This document shows positions 15,840 through 24,496 of a stretch of 64,000 bases of DNA, piece after piece. The stretch lies in assembly GCF_032461945.1 (NCBI RefSeq), contig NZ_JAWCUD010000012.1, positions 186,001-250,000 on the forward strand, given 5' to 3'. The notes under the pieces are model-generated. The model had not been told where the DNA came from. It did no database searches and saw nothing but the letters and a program-made list of their open reading frames with translations. The DNA comes from Paenibacillus_E violae. GTDB taxonomy: Bacteria; Bacillota; Bacilli; Paenibacillales; NBRC-103111. The stretch's first letter is position 1, and each line of letters starts with the position of its first letter. The position numbers and the translations under genes are program-made.

Positions 15840-18167
15840 GTGATTACCCTATCAATGAACTCTCTATCTATTTACCCTACTCCAATAAGCTCTAAACCGG
15901 CTGCTGAGCGAAAGATTCCGCATGCTCAGATGGCTCGGTTAACGAATAGCTCGGATTTTGTGCCCGACGAGGATCGGGACGCTTATTTTTTCCGCGATTT
16001 GGAACGCCATCGCATTTTGTTGAATGAAGCGCAGGTACAAGCTGTGCGCCATTTCAAGGGTCCTCTTCTCACGTTAGCGGGAGCAGGTTCTGGCAAAACA
16101 ACCGTACTGGTATGCCGAGTCGCTTATTTGCTGCGCGTTCACCGGGTGCATCCGTCGAATGTGCTGCTGATTACTTTTTCGAAAAAAGCCGCTGAAGAAA
16201 TGCGGGAGCGCCTCGCTTCCCTGCCTGGCCTGGATGCGAGTATGACTCACTCGATGCAAGTGAGGACGTTTCATGCCTTCTGCCTCCGGTTGCTGCGAAT
16301 GAATGGGTTCAATCAGGAGATTCTGAGCGACGGCCGTTATCAGCAGATTGTTTTCAAACGCATCATGCTGAGCATGGGACTTCAGGATACCTATCAACCC
16401 GAGGTTCTCATTACCATCCTCTCTTCCTACAAAATGCAGCTGATCAACGTCAGCGACCTTCCCGAAGATACGGAAGAAGATCAGGAGATGAAGCGAATTT
16501 TTCTGCAATATGAACAGTGGAAAATGGAGCAGATGAAGATCGATTTCGACGATATTTTGATTCTCGCGCATCAGCTGCTGAATGACAATGGCGATATCCT
16601 GCGCTCGCTGGAGCGAAAGTTTTCTTATATCAGCGTCGATGAGTTTCAGGATACGAACACCGTGCAATATGAGATTATTAAAATGATCGCTCGAAATCAT
16701 CAAAATTTGATGGTCGTCGGGGATGATGACCAGACCATTTATTCGTTTAATGGAGCTCGGAATGAATTTATTTTACAATTCCATGAACAGTATCCTACTG
16801 CGACGACCGTCACGCTCGATATTAACTATCGATCCACTTCGAGTATCGTTGGACTCGGCAATGCTATTATTCGGCATAACGTCCAGCGCAAGAGCAAGAC
16901 ACTGCTAGCCACCAAACAAAGTGAAACGAAACCGTTGTATGTAAGGCCTGCCAGCAGCGATGACGAAGCGGATTGGCTGATCAACGATATTCGCGTTAAG
17001 GTCGCTGAAGGCGGCTGCACGTTTGGGGATTTTGCCATTCTATACCGCACGCAAAGCAACAGCAGGGCTATTATTGAGCAGTTGATTCTGCATAATTTGC
17101 CGTTTGTCGACTATGGCAGCAGCGATTCTTTCTATGAACAATGGATGGTCAAGCCGATTATCGATCATCTTCGGATCGCTCATGAACGCCGCAATTTTGA
17201 AGCGATAGAGGGTGTCCTACCTTCATTATATATAGGGCGTGACCAAGGCATGCGGATTATTCAGGAACAGGAGGCGATTCAGGCTAAAAAGTGGCCGCTG
17301 ATCCACCTTCTGGGCTTGCCGCAGCTGAAGGATTTTCAAAAAGAAAAGCTGAAAAGCCGCATCCGTCTAATCAAGTCGCTTGCCGAAATGAAGCCGCTGG
17401 AAGCCATCCAGGCGATCCGCAAAGACTTCTACGACGCCTTTCTGGAGACGAATAAGCGCAGCAAGCTTACGCATCACCGGGAGATGCTGAAGGAGACCCT
17501 GGACGAGCTCGAGTCCTCTGCCAAGCGTTTTGATTCGGTGGAGCAGTTCCTTTATTTTATCCATGAAGTCGCAGAAAAACGCACGGAAATGAGCGCACTG
17601 CCAAAAGAGCAAGCTGCGAATAAAATTTCGCTCATGACGATTCACAAATCGAAAGGCCTCGAGTTCAAAGTGGTTTACTTGCTCTGTGCAATCGAGGGCA
17701 ACATGCCGCATAGCTCGGCACTGGAAGCGAACCAGCTGAACGATGTTCAGCTGGCCGGCGTCACCGCGCGCGACAAAACCGCCGCCGCGCTGGAGGAAGA
17801 ACGGCGACTCGCTTACGTCGCCGTCACGCGCGCCAAGGCCGAGCTGCTCATCAGCTCGCCGGCGTATTATCGCGGGAAGAAGGCGGAGCCTTCCCGCTTC
17901 CTGCTGTCCGCGTTCCCTGACGCGGACGGGACGGACAGCCGCAAGCCTGTGGCGGCGGCTGTGACGAAGTCAGCCGCGCCGAGAACGTCGGCGGTTACGA
18001 AGCCCACCACGACGGAGTCGGTCGCGGCGTGGGTTTGCGGCCAGGCCGGCTGCAAGGCCTGGTCGCGCATTTCTTCGCCGCAGGAATCGCGGAGAACGGC
18101 GAAGGCGTGCCCCTTGTGCGGCGGGGCCATGGTCAAGGGCAGCAGGCTCGTCCCACTCGCCCGCTAG
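15840..18167 (+). CDS. UvrD/PcrA-like superfamily 1 DNA helicase
   Basis: ATP-dependent 3'-5' DNA helicase, 775 aa. Motifs in order: Q-motif LNEAQVQAVRHF, Walker A LAGAGSGKTT, motif Ia LLITFSKKAAEEM, Walker B VDEFQDTN, motif III GDDDQTIYSFNGA, motif IV NYRSTSSI, motif V MTIHKSKGLEF and motif VI AYVAVTRAK. After the helicase core comes a GC-rich linker rich in Ala/Thr/Pro and a terminal CGQAGC...CPLCGG, likely a zinc ribbon. It is shorter and more divergent than housekeeping PcrA, so it is probably an accessory repair helicase. Start is GTG with AAGGA upstream; ATG 15855 is the alternative. Confidence 0.88.
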   Translation: MITLSMNSLSIYPTPISSKPAAERKIPHAQMARLTNSSDFVPDEDRDAYFFRDLERHRILLNEAQVQAVRHFKGPLLTLAGAGSGKTTVLVCRVAYLLRVHRVHPSNVLLITFSKKAAEEMRERLASLPGLDASMTHSMQVRTFHAFCLRLLRMNGFNQEILSDGRYQQIVFKRIMLSMGLQDTYQPEVLITILSSYKMQLINVSDLPEDTEEDQEMKRIFLQYEQWKMEQMKIDFDDILILAHQLLNDNGDILRSLERKFSYISVDEFQDTNTVQYEIIKMIARNHQNLMVVGDDDQTIYSFNGARNEFILQFHEQYPTATTVTLDINYRSTSSIVGLGNAIIRHNVQRKSKTLLATKQSETKPLYVRPASSDDEADWLINDIRVKVAEGGCTFGDFAILYRTQSNSRAIIEQLILHNLPFVDYGSSDSFYEQWMVKPIIDHLRIAHERRNFEAIEGVLPSLYIGRDQGMRIIQEQEAIQAKKWPLIHLLGLPQLKDFQKEKLKSRIRLIKSLAEMKPLEAIQAIRKDFYDAFLETNKRSKLTHHREMLKETLDELESSAKRFDSVEQFLYFIHEVAEKRTEMSALPKEQAANKISLMTIHKSKGLEFKVVYLLCAIEGNMPHSSALEANQLNDVQLAGVTARDKTAAALEEERRLAYVAVTRAKAELLISSPAYYRGKKAEPSRFLLSAFPDADGTDSRKPVAAAVTKSAAPRTSAVTKPTTTESVAAWVCGQAGCKAWSRISSPQESRRTAKACPLCGGAMVKGSRLVPLAR

Positions 18168-18256
18168 CCCGCCAGCTCGCCAGCTCGGGGGATTGCATGA
18201 TATGACCCCTGCTTGGTTAGAATACATCCGTATCTGACCAGTTGGAGGGGATCATT

Positions 18257-19159
18257 TTGATCAAAAGATTCAATCGATTAGCTATTGAGCTTCCGCAGCC
18301 GACAACAGCCGATCCAAACGCAGCAGCCGCTGTACAAGAGCTGCTTGGCGGTAAATTCGGAGAAATGTCCACGCTGAACAATTACATGTTTCAGTCGTTT
18401 AATTTCAAGAATAAGACGAAGCTGAAACCTTTCTACGACCTGATTTCCAGCATAACTGCTGAGGAATTCGGCCATGTTGAGCTCGTTTCACACACCATTA
18501 ACCTGTGTTTGGCTGGTGCAACGAAACCAGGTGATCCGGATTCAACACCTTTGGCAGCTGCCAAGGATGTGCGCAATACGCAGCATTTCATCTTTGCCGG
18601 TCAAAATGCGCTTCCCGTGGACTCGATGGGCAAAGCTTGGACCGGCGAAAATGTGTTTAACAGCGGTAATCTCATTCTAGATTTGCTGCACAACTTCTTC
18701 TTGGAGTGCGGAGCTCGCACACACAAAATGCGCGTCTACGAAATGACCACTCACCCCGTTGCTCGCGCGATGATCGGCTACCTGCTAGTTCGCGGAGGCG
18801 TGCATGTGGTCGCTTACGCCAAGGCGCTTGAAGTAGCTACCGGTGCAGACGTGACCAAACTCATACCCATTCCGAGCCTGGACAACAGAGCGTTCAACGA
18901 AACTCGCAAGTATGAGGAAAAAGGCGTCCACCGGGTCTTGTATCGCTTCAGCGATGAGGACTACCGCGACCTGGAGCAGATCTGGAAAGGCACACATCCT
19001 GAAGATGGCGGCGATTTGATCGTCAAGGAGGGCATTCCGGAAGGAGGCCCCATTCCAGAGTATGCAGACACACCGGAAGAGTTTGCCCCTGGCATTTTCC
19101 CGGAAGACTTCATGAAAATTGCCGCAAGACTTCAGCAGTCTGCCGGTATTCACGCATAA
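18257..19159 (+). CDS. Manganese catalase family protein
   Basis: Di-manganese (non-haem) catalase, 300 aa, converting hydrogen peroxide to water and oxygen. The ferritin-like four-helix ligands are visible: Glu in GGKFGEMSTLNNY, ExxH in AEEFGHVELV, Glu in NFFLECGARTHK and His in VRGGVHVVAYAKAL. The length suits the YdbD-type branch rather than the shorter CotJC coat protein. TTG 18257 is taken as start because GGAGGGG lies 6 nt upstream. It sits tail-to-tail with the tpx operon and shares its terminator, giving two peroxide-removal routes side by side. Confidence 0.9.
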   Translation: MIKRFNRLAIELPQPTTADPNAAAAVQELLGGKFGEMSTLNNYMFQSFNFKNKTKLKPFYDLISSITAEEFGHVELVSHTINLCLAGATKPGDPDSTPLAAAKDVRNTQHFIFAGQNALPVDSMGKAWTGENVFNSGNLILDLLHNFFLECGARTHKMRVYEMTTHPVARAMIGYLLVRGGVHVVAYAKALEVATGADVTKLIPIPSLDNRAFNETRKYEEKGVHRVLYRFSDEDYRDLEQIWKGTHPEDGGDLIVKEGIPEGGPIPEYADTPEEFAPGIFPEDFMKIAARLQQSAGIHA

Positions 19160-19160
19160 A

Positions 19161-19204
19161 AAAAAGGACGAAACAGGAATGAACCTGCCTCGTCCTTTTT
19201 TTAT
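19161..19204. terminator. Bidirectional terminator between catalase and tpx
   Basis: AAAAAGGACGA and TCGTCCTTTTT flank an inner CAGG/CCTG stem; A and T runs on both sides serve both strands. Confidence 0.9.
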
Positions 19205-19729
19205 TTAAACAAGCTCTCTCAAAGCTTGAAGCGCCGCGTCATAATTCGGATGCTCTTTCATTTCGGTTAAATACTCAACATAACGAACTGTATTGTCAGC
19301 ATCTACAAGGAAGATGGCCCGTTGATCAAGCTGGATCTCTTTAATCAATACGCCATACGCTTGGCCGAAGTTACGATGTTTGTAGTCGGAAAGTGTAATA
19401 ACTTTATCAATTCCGGCAGCCCCACAGAAACGGCTTTGCGCAAAAGGAAGATCCACGGAAATCGTCAGAATGACAACGTTATCCCCCAGTTTATCTGCTT
19501 CCACATTGAATCGGCGCGTCTGCGCATCGCAAGTTGCTGTGTCCACGGAAGGAACAACGGAAATCAGCTTTATTTTACCCGCATAATCCGACAGGCTCAC
19601 CTCTGTCATAAGATCTTTATTCACCGTAAAATCAGGCGCTTTATCCCCAACTTTAATCTCCGGTCCTAGCAAAGTGACTGGATTTCCTCCAACAGTTGCT
19701 ACTCCTGTGCGTTCTTGTACTTGTGTCAT
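19205..19729 (-). CDS. tpx: Thiol peroxidase Tpx
   Basis: Atypical 2-Cys peroxiredoxin, 174 aa. The peroxidatic Cys lies in SVDTATCDAQTRRF and the resolving Cys in SRFCGAAGI, spaced as in Tpx. The N-terminal GGNPVTLLGPEIKVGDKAPD is typical. It reduces alkyl and hydrogen peroxides with electrons from thioredoxin. It is the last gene of the leftward series trxB-trxA-tpx, with AGGAGG before the ATG and a 57-bp gap from trxA. The grouping gives a self-contained chain NADPH, TrxB, TrxA, Tpx. Confidence 0.95.
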   Translation of the reverse strand: MTQVQERTGVATVGGNPVTLLGPEIKVGDKAPDFTVNKDLMTEVSLSDYAGKIKLISVVPSVDTATCDAQTRRFNVEADKLGDNVVILTISVDLPFAQSRFCGAAGIDKVITLSDYKHRNFGQAYGVLIKEIQLDQRAIFLVDADNTVRYVEYLTEMKEHPNYDAALQALRELV

Positions 19730-19786
19730 GATAGTTCCTCCTGAATGGTTGATGTCGTTTATATGTTTTGATGCTGGGAAAAGGGA

Positions 19787-20098
19787 TTAAGCTTGCTCGA
19801 TTACAGCTTTAAGTTTCTCTTTGGGTTGCACGCCTACCAGCTGATCCACCACTTGCCCGTCTTTGAAAACTAGCAATGTTGGAATGCTCATGACGTTATA
19901 TTTAGCAGCGGACTCCGGGTTGTCGTCCACGTTGATTTTTACGATTTTGGCTTTGTCGCCAACCTCGGCGGAGAGTTCATCCAAGATCGGAGCGATCATT
20001 TTACAAGGGCCGCACCAAGGTGCCCAGAAATCGACGAGCACGGTTCCACTACTTGTTTCACTTTGAAAGGTTGCATCGGAAATTTGGTTAACTGACAT
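19787..20098 (-). CDS. trxA: Thioredoxin
   Basis: Cytosolic thioredoxin of 103 aa with the active site WAPWCGPCK, the cis-proline loop MSIPTLLVFKDG and normal length. It is reduced by TrxB and passes electrons to Tpx and other targets. It starts 39 bp downstream of trxB with a strong AGGAGG. Whether it is the only thioredoxin of the cell cannot be judged from the window. Confidence 0.96.
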   Translation of the reverse strand: MSVNQISDATFQSETSSGTVLVDFWAPWCGPCKMIAPILDELSAEVGDKAKIVKINVDDNPESAAKYNVMSIPTLLVFKDGQVVDQLVGVQPKEKLKAVIEQA

Positions 20099-20136
20099 GA
20101 TTAATTCCTCCTAGGATTTAAGTTGTTTGATGTTGG

Positions 20137-21084
20137 TTATTTGCTGCTTACAAGAGCAACAGCATTTACTGAATTATATCGCTCAGCATCTAGTGCCGCC
20201 ATAGCACCGCTGCCTGCTGAAGTGATGGCTTGCCGGTAAATGTGATCTTGCACATCACCGCAGGCAAATACGCCTGGTATCGCTGTTTTGGAAGTTCCCG
20301 GGATGACCTGCAGGTAACCGAGTTCGTCGGTTGGCAGTTGACCACCCAAGAATCCTGTATTCGGCGTATGACCGATTGCCAGGAAGATGCCGTCTGCTTC
20401 AAGCAATTCTTCTTCGCCTGTTTCGTTGTTGCGCACTTTAAGCCCTTTGACCCCAAGCGGTCCGGCTTCTACTTCCAGCGGGGTGCGGTTCAGGCTCCAA
20501 ACCACTTTCTCATTGCCGCGGGCGTGATCCTGCATGATTTTCGACGCCTTCAGATCATCACGACGATGCACGACGCGCACTTCAGATGCAAATCTGGTCA
20601 AAAATTGTGCCTCTTCCATCGCGGTATCCCCGCCGCCAATCACGATAATTTTCTTATTTCTGAAGAAAAATCCGTCACAAGTGGCGCAAGTGCTGACTCC
20701 TTTTCCGATGTTCTCAGATTCGCCGGGGATGCCCAGCTTCTTAGCTGAAGCGCCTGTAGAGATAATGATTGAATCCGCCGTCAGTTGACCCCCACCTTCT
20801 AGAAATAACGTGAACGGCCGTTTCGACATATCCACTTCCGTCACGCGCCCTGACTGGATTTTAGCGCCGAAGCGCAGCGCCTGCTTCCTCATGTTGTCCA
20901 TCAGTTCAGGGCCCATAATACCGTCCGGGAACCCTGGGAAGTTATCCACCTCCGTTGTAGTGGTTAATTGACCGCCAGGCTGTATGCCTTCGATGACAAG
21001 CGGCTCCATGCTCGCTCTCGCTAAATAGATCGCAGCCGTTAATCCGGCCGGGCCTGTTCCGATAATGATCGATTTGTGGTGCAT
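20137..21084 (-). CDS. trxB: Thioredoxin reductase (NADPH)
   Basis: FAD flavoprotein of 315 aa. Seen in order: FAD-binding GTGPAGLTAAIYLARA, redox-active CATCDG, NADPH-binding VIGGGDTAMEEA with the HRRDDLKAS motif for NADPH phosphate, and the C-terminal FAD motif VFACGDVQD. It reduces TrxA. It heads the operon and has AAGGAGG before the ATG. A consensus promoter lies about 160 bp upstream, with an OhrR-box-like palindrome and a purine-rich leader of heptad repeats in between. Confidence 0.95.
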   Translation of the reverse strand: MHHKSIIIGTGPAGLTAAIYLARASMEPLVIEGIQPGGQLTTTTEVDNFPGFPDGIMGPELMDNMRKQALRFGAKIQSGRVTEVDMSKRPFTLFLEGGGQLTADSIIISTGASAKKLGIPGESENIGKGVSTCATCDGFFFRNKKIIVIGGGDTAMEEAQFLTRFASEVRVVHRRDDLKASKIMQDHARGNEKVVWSLNRTPLEVEAGPLGVKGLKVRNNETGEEELLEADGIFLAIGHTPNTGFLGGQLPTDELGYLQVIPGTSKTAIPGVFACGDVQDHIYRQAITSAGSGAMAALDAERYNSVNAVALVSSK

Positions 21085-21143
21085 ACAAATGCCTCCTTTT
21101 ATTCATCGATATTTGTTTATTTCCTATTGTTGATTGCTTGTTG

Positions 21144-21199
21144 TCTATTTCGTATTTCTTATTTCTTAGTTCTCATTTCTTATTTCTCTTTTCTCATTT
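21144..21199 (-). repeat. Eight tandem heptamers in the trxB leader
   Basis: Read on the minus strand the stretch is eight successive 7-mers close to AAATRAG (for example AAATGAG, AAATAAG, AACTAAG). It falls inside the predicted 5' untranslated region of trxB and makes a purine tract of 56 nt. Role unknown. Confidence 0.7.
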
Positions 21200-21249
21200 C
21201 TTACCATCGTTTTGTTAGCAAATTAATTTGATGCAAACCTTATGAACAG

Positions 21250-21278
21250 ATCATATCAATTTCATTTAAATTTGTCAA
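21250..21278 (-). promoter_or_regulatory. Promoter of trxB-trxA-tpx
   Basis: On the minus strand TTGACA (21278-21273), exactly 17 bp, TATGAT (21255-21250). The match to the sigma-A consensus is nearly perfect. Confidence 0.8.
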
Positions 21279-21305
21279 CAATTAAATTGCATACAAATTA
21301 AATAT
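21278..21305. promoter_or_regulatory. OhrR-box-like palindrome next to the trxB promoter
   Basis: ACAATTAAATTG (21278-21289) is a perfect half of the Bacillus OhrR operator as remembered (ACAATTAAATTGT twice in tandem). It is followed by CATACAAATTAAAT, a degenerate second half at the correct spacing. It abuts the -35 of the trxB promoter. A MarR/OhrR-family peroxide sensor is the likely binder; no such gene is in the window. Confidence 0.45.
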
Positions 21306-21441
21306 GAAGGTAGAAACCTTTACTCCTTCCAGAAACCGGTTAAGCCTTCATAAAACATTCAGTTAGACTTCATGTGGGCTTCAGATTCCATAGGCATAAT
21401 AGAACCATGTCATCCAGAGACACATACTGAAGGGAGCAAAT

Positions 21442-22371
21442 ATGAATAAAACACAAATAAGATCTAATCGCACATGGAAATGGGTATCAGCTGTACTGCT
21501 GATCTGCCTTATCGCATATATCGCTTTCTACCCACCAACTAAACACGCTGCGGGTAGCGCGGGGACAGTAGAGCCCGTCGCCAAAGTCAATGGTGTCAGC
21601 ATCAACTCCGAACAGTTATATCAAGCTATGCTCGCTAGCGGCGGTCAGCAGACTCTTGATTCCATGATCTCTGAAGAGCTCATTAATCAAGAAGGTCAAA
21701 AAGCAGGCATCACCGTCACCGACGAAGATATTGATAAAGAAGTTGCCAATGTAAAAGGCTCTTATGGCTCTGACGCTGAATTTCAACAAGCGCTCACTTC
21801 TTACGGTATGACTATAGACGATCTCAAGAAAAGCATGAAGTCGCAGGTCCTTTTGAAAAAGATATTAACGCCTCAAATCACAATTACAGATGATGAAATC
21901 AAAAAATATTACGATGAAAACCTCGAAACCTTGAAGGTTCCTGAGCAAGTTCAAGCCTCTCACATCTCCGTAGCGACGAAAGAAGAGGCGGATGCTATTA
22001 TAGCCGATTTGAAAAATGGGGCCGACTTTGCCACGGTAGCTAAAAGCAAATCTTTAGACACAGCTACCAAAGATAATGGTGGATCCCTTGGCTACATCTC
22101 TAGCGGCAATATGGACGAAGCTTTCGATACCGCGGCCTTTGCTTTAAAAGTTGGCGAAACCAGCGGCGCTGTTAAGACAAGCACGGGTTACGACATCATT
22201 AAAGTAACAGACCACAAAGCAGCCTCCACCCCTACAATGGAGGAGAAAAAAGAAGATATTAAGTCGGCGATCACCACTCAGAAACTGGCTTCCCTCTCCA
22301 CCACATGGCTGCAGGATAAGAAATCGCAGTCGACGGTTGAGAACTATTTGAGCAAGCCTAAAGGAGCTTAA
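21442..22371 (+). CDS. prsA: PrsA-like peptidyl-prolyl isomerase foldase (parvulin)
   Basis: Extracytoplasmic foldase of 309 aa. Residues 13-32 form a membrane anchor (KWVSAVLLICLIAYIAFYPP). A SurA-like N-terminal chaperone part follows (VAKVNGVSINSEQLYQAMLA), then a parvulin rotamase domain around 165-260 (VQASHISVATKEEADAIIAD, GGSLGYISSGNMDEAFDTAA). Classical PrsA is a lipoprotein; here the only nearby Cys lies in VLLICL, which lacks a small residue before the Cys and continues into hydrophobic sequence, so it is more likely a signal anchor. It would help secreted proteins fold at the membrane-wall interface. It has GGGAG upstream and its own terminator. Confidence 0.82.
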   Translation: MNKTQIRSNRTWKWVSAVLLICLIAYIAFYPPTKHAAGSAGTVEPVAKVNGVSINSEQLYQAMLASGGQQTLDSMISEELINQEGQKAGITVTDEDIDKEVANVKGSYGSDAEFQQALTSYGMTIDDLKKSMKSQVLLKKILTPQITITDDEIKKYYDENLETLKVPEQVQASHISVATKEEADAIIADLKNGADFATVAKSKSLDTATKDNGGSLGYISSGNMDEAFDTAAFALKVGETSGAVKTSTGYDIIKVTDHKAASTPTMEEKKEDIKSAITTQKLASLSTTWLQDKKSQSTVENYLSKPKGA

Positions 22372-22434
22372 CGTATCCTTCCATCTATTCCACTGTACGT
22401 GAAGACAGAGGCGGCTGCCTCCACGACCAGCAGC

Positions 22435-22466
22435 AAAAAAGGATGCCCATGGGGCATCCTTTTTCA
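22435..22466. terminator. Bidirectional terminator between prsA and pdaA
   Basis: AAAAAGGATGCCC and GGGCATCCTTTTT around an AT loop. Confidence 0.9.
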
Positions 22467-22468
22467 TT

Positions 22469-23239
22469 TTACGGTGTACGAGTTTTCATCTCGTCCAAGC
22501 TCTTGAACTGATAGCCTTGACTTCTGGCGTCGTCAATGATTTTGGCCAGCGCCTCCGTGTTATCTTTGGATACGGAATGCAGCAAAATCACCGCGCCAGG
22601 GTGCAGTTGCGCCATCACATTTCTATACGCATACTCCCAGCCCTTCTGCTGCTTGGGCTCCCAGTCGCGGTACGCAATGGACCAGAACACGTTCGTGTAG
22701 CCAAGCTGCTGGCTGACGGCTAGCGACTGACCGTTGAAGATGCCCCGCGGCGTGCGCAAATAATGCATCTCCTTCTGTCCAGTGACAGCGCTCACGCCAT
22801 CCCTCACTTGATCGAGCTCTTTCTTGATCCGATCGGCGGAAATTTGGCTCATATCCGGATGGCTCCAAGAATGGTTGCCAATCAAGTGCCCCTCTTGCGC
22901 CATGCGTTTCAGCAGTTCCGGCTCGGTTTTGATGTAATGGCCGGTCACAAAAAAGATGGCTGGCACTTGCTTTTCTTTTAGCACGTCCAGAATCTTGCCG
23001 GTATACCCCTGCTCATACCCATTATCGAACGTGAGGTACAATTCTTTGACCGCTAAATCACCTGTAAAGATAGCCCCATGCTGCTTCAACAGATTCTTGA
23101 AGCCTTCTTCATCAATGGAAGGACGCTGTCCGTTGGTGCTTTTTTTGAAGCCGAAATGATAAGACCCGTCAGCGGATACGAGCGTGGCCTGTCCGAGCAG
23201 CATCGCAATCACGACGGTAAGGATACGGATGTAATTCAC
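22469..23239 (-). CDS. pdaA: Delta-lactam-biosynthetic polysaccharide deacetylase PdaA
   Basis: Carbohydrate esterase family 4 protein, 256 aa with a signal peptide (RILTVVIAMLLGQATLVSA). NodB motifs: LYLTFDNGYEQG (motif 1, with Asn in place of the second Asp, as in PdaA), HLIGNHSWSHPDM (motif 2), LRTPRGIFN (motif 3), WSIAYRDWEP and ILLHSVS. PdaA removes the acetyl group of muramic acid so that muramic delta-lactam, the spore-cortex mark, can form. Spore formation by the host is therefore implied. GTG start with AAGGAG about 13 nt upstream. Confidence 0.9.
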   Translation of the reverse strand: MNYIRILTVVIAMLLGQATLVSADGSYHFGFKKSTNGQRPSIDEEGFKNLLKQHGAIFTGDLAVKELYLTFDNGYEQGYTGKILDVLKEKQVPAIFFVTGHYIKTEPELLKRMAQEGHLIGNHSWSHPDMSQISADRIKKELDQVRDGVSAVTGQKEMHYLRTPRGIFNGQSLAVSQQLGYTNVFWSIAYRDWEPKQQKGWEYAYRNVMAQLHPGAVILLHSVSKDNTEALAKIIDDARSQGYQFKSLDEMKTRTP

Positions 23240-23377
23240 GGGTGCAGATTCACTCCTTGCCTTCTGTGGTTGAGTTCAGCCTTCATAGACTGTTACTAAT
23301 ATTCCACAGGAAAGGCTGGAGTAGGCGTGATTCGAGCAGGGTAATATTGGATGCTCGGCACCAATCCTCTAATCGGA

Positions 23378-24496
23378 TCAATCAATGACTTTGCCGAAAA
23401 TCTCCACGATATCCGCGCGGAACGAGTGCCCCACCAGCTTTTGAATTTCGGCATAGGCTTCCCGCTGGGACATCTCTTCCCTGTAGGAACGCGGCGTCGT
23501 TAGCGCCAGGAATACTTCCACTAATCCTAGCATCTGCGATAGCAGAGGGATTTGATCCCCAGCAAGCCGATACGGGTAGCCGGTGCCATCCACTTTTTCA
23601 TGATGATACAGGAACGCCTTCTCCACCTCTTGAAAGTCAGGGATGCCTTCGCATAATTCCTTGGCCATGTAGCAGTGCTCCTGAACGACTTCGAATTCGA
23701 ATTCGGACAGCTTGCCTTCCTTTTCGAACATATAATCCGGCAGCTTGACCCTGCTAACAAAATGCAGAAGCGACAGCAGATCAATCTCCCAGTCCTGTAC
23801 GCGCATTCCCCCATATGCCTTCACCAGTGATTTGAGCAGCATGCTCATCTCTCCGATTTCTTTCCGTGATGTCTGGGTTTTCCGCTCCCCAACGGGAATA
23901 AAGCTTTGCAGAAGGTTAATCACCTGCTGTTTCTGCTGCTGGAAAGCCAAAGCCTCGACACGTTTTTTAAACTGATTGCGCGAAACAAGGATGACCCCTC
24001 CCAAGATCGCGCTTCCAAATGTATATACACCTCTGGTTATTGCAGCAATAATCGGTGAAATGTCTCCAACTATAACGGAAGTTGGCCCGAATATAGAGAG
24101 AAGTACGACGTACATCATAATAATGAGGCAGCCGTATACATATATTTTGGAATCTACCAGCAAACTAAGCAGAATGGGACAAAAGGCAATCGCCACCCAC
24201 ATGTGCCATAAGGACAAAGGGTTGTACAGCGTAGTCACGACAACAACAACAAAGATAATGATTGGAGATATGAGCTTTGTATACACATTCTCTTTGGGCA
24301 AGTTCTTTTGAATCACAAGAATTCCCCAACAGAAAAGCGACACGGTAAGCGAGGTTACCATATAAAGATAAGATTCCGAGTCTCGGATAACGAGCCAGTA
24401 GAGTATCCCGCCAATCGTGCATAACGAAGCCATACTTGCGATAATGAACATCATCAGTTGATCGACGGGCTGATTCTCGAGGCGCTGCATGTTCAT
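23378..24496 (-). CDS. Membrane protein with degenerate HD-GYP domain
   Basis: 372 aa from the ATG that overlaps the upstream receiver gene by 4 nt and has AAAGGAG 9 nt ahead. About six transmembrane helices fill residues 15-170. The C-terminal half aligns with HD-GYP cyclic-di-GMP phosphodiesterases: KLPDYMFEKEGKLSEFEFEV, later HHEKVDGTGYPYRLAGDQIP and SQREAYAEIQ. The signature His-Asp (usually LHDIGK) reads LLHFVSR, so the metal-binding Asp is lost. The GYP loop is kept. It may bind rather than hydrolyse cyclic-di-GMP, or act only as a partner of the receiver (inference). Confidence 0.75.
   Translation of the reverse strand: MNMQRLENQPVDQLMMFIIASMASLCTIGGILYWLVIRDSESYLYMVTSLTVSLFCWGILVIQKNLPKENVYTKLISPIIIFVVVVVTTLYNPLSLWHMWVAIAFCPILLSLLVDSKIYVYGCLIIMMYVVLLSIFGPTSVIVGDISPIIAAITRGVYTFGSAILGGVILVSRNQFKKRVEALAFQQQKQQVINLLQSFIPVGERKTQTSRKEIGEMSMLLKSLVKAYGGMRVQDWEIDLLSLLHFVSRVKLPDYMFEKEGKLSEFEFEVVQEHCYMAKELCEGIPDFQEVEKAFLYHHEKVDGTGYPYRLAGDQIPLLSQMLGLVEVFLALTTPRSYREEMSQREAYAEIQKLVGHSFRADIVEIFGKVID

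Noticed and set aside
21480..21545. Lipobox in the PrsA-like protein
   Set aside because: The Cys in VLLIC has Ile before it and hydrophobic sequence after it, unlike a lipoprotein cleavage site.
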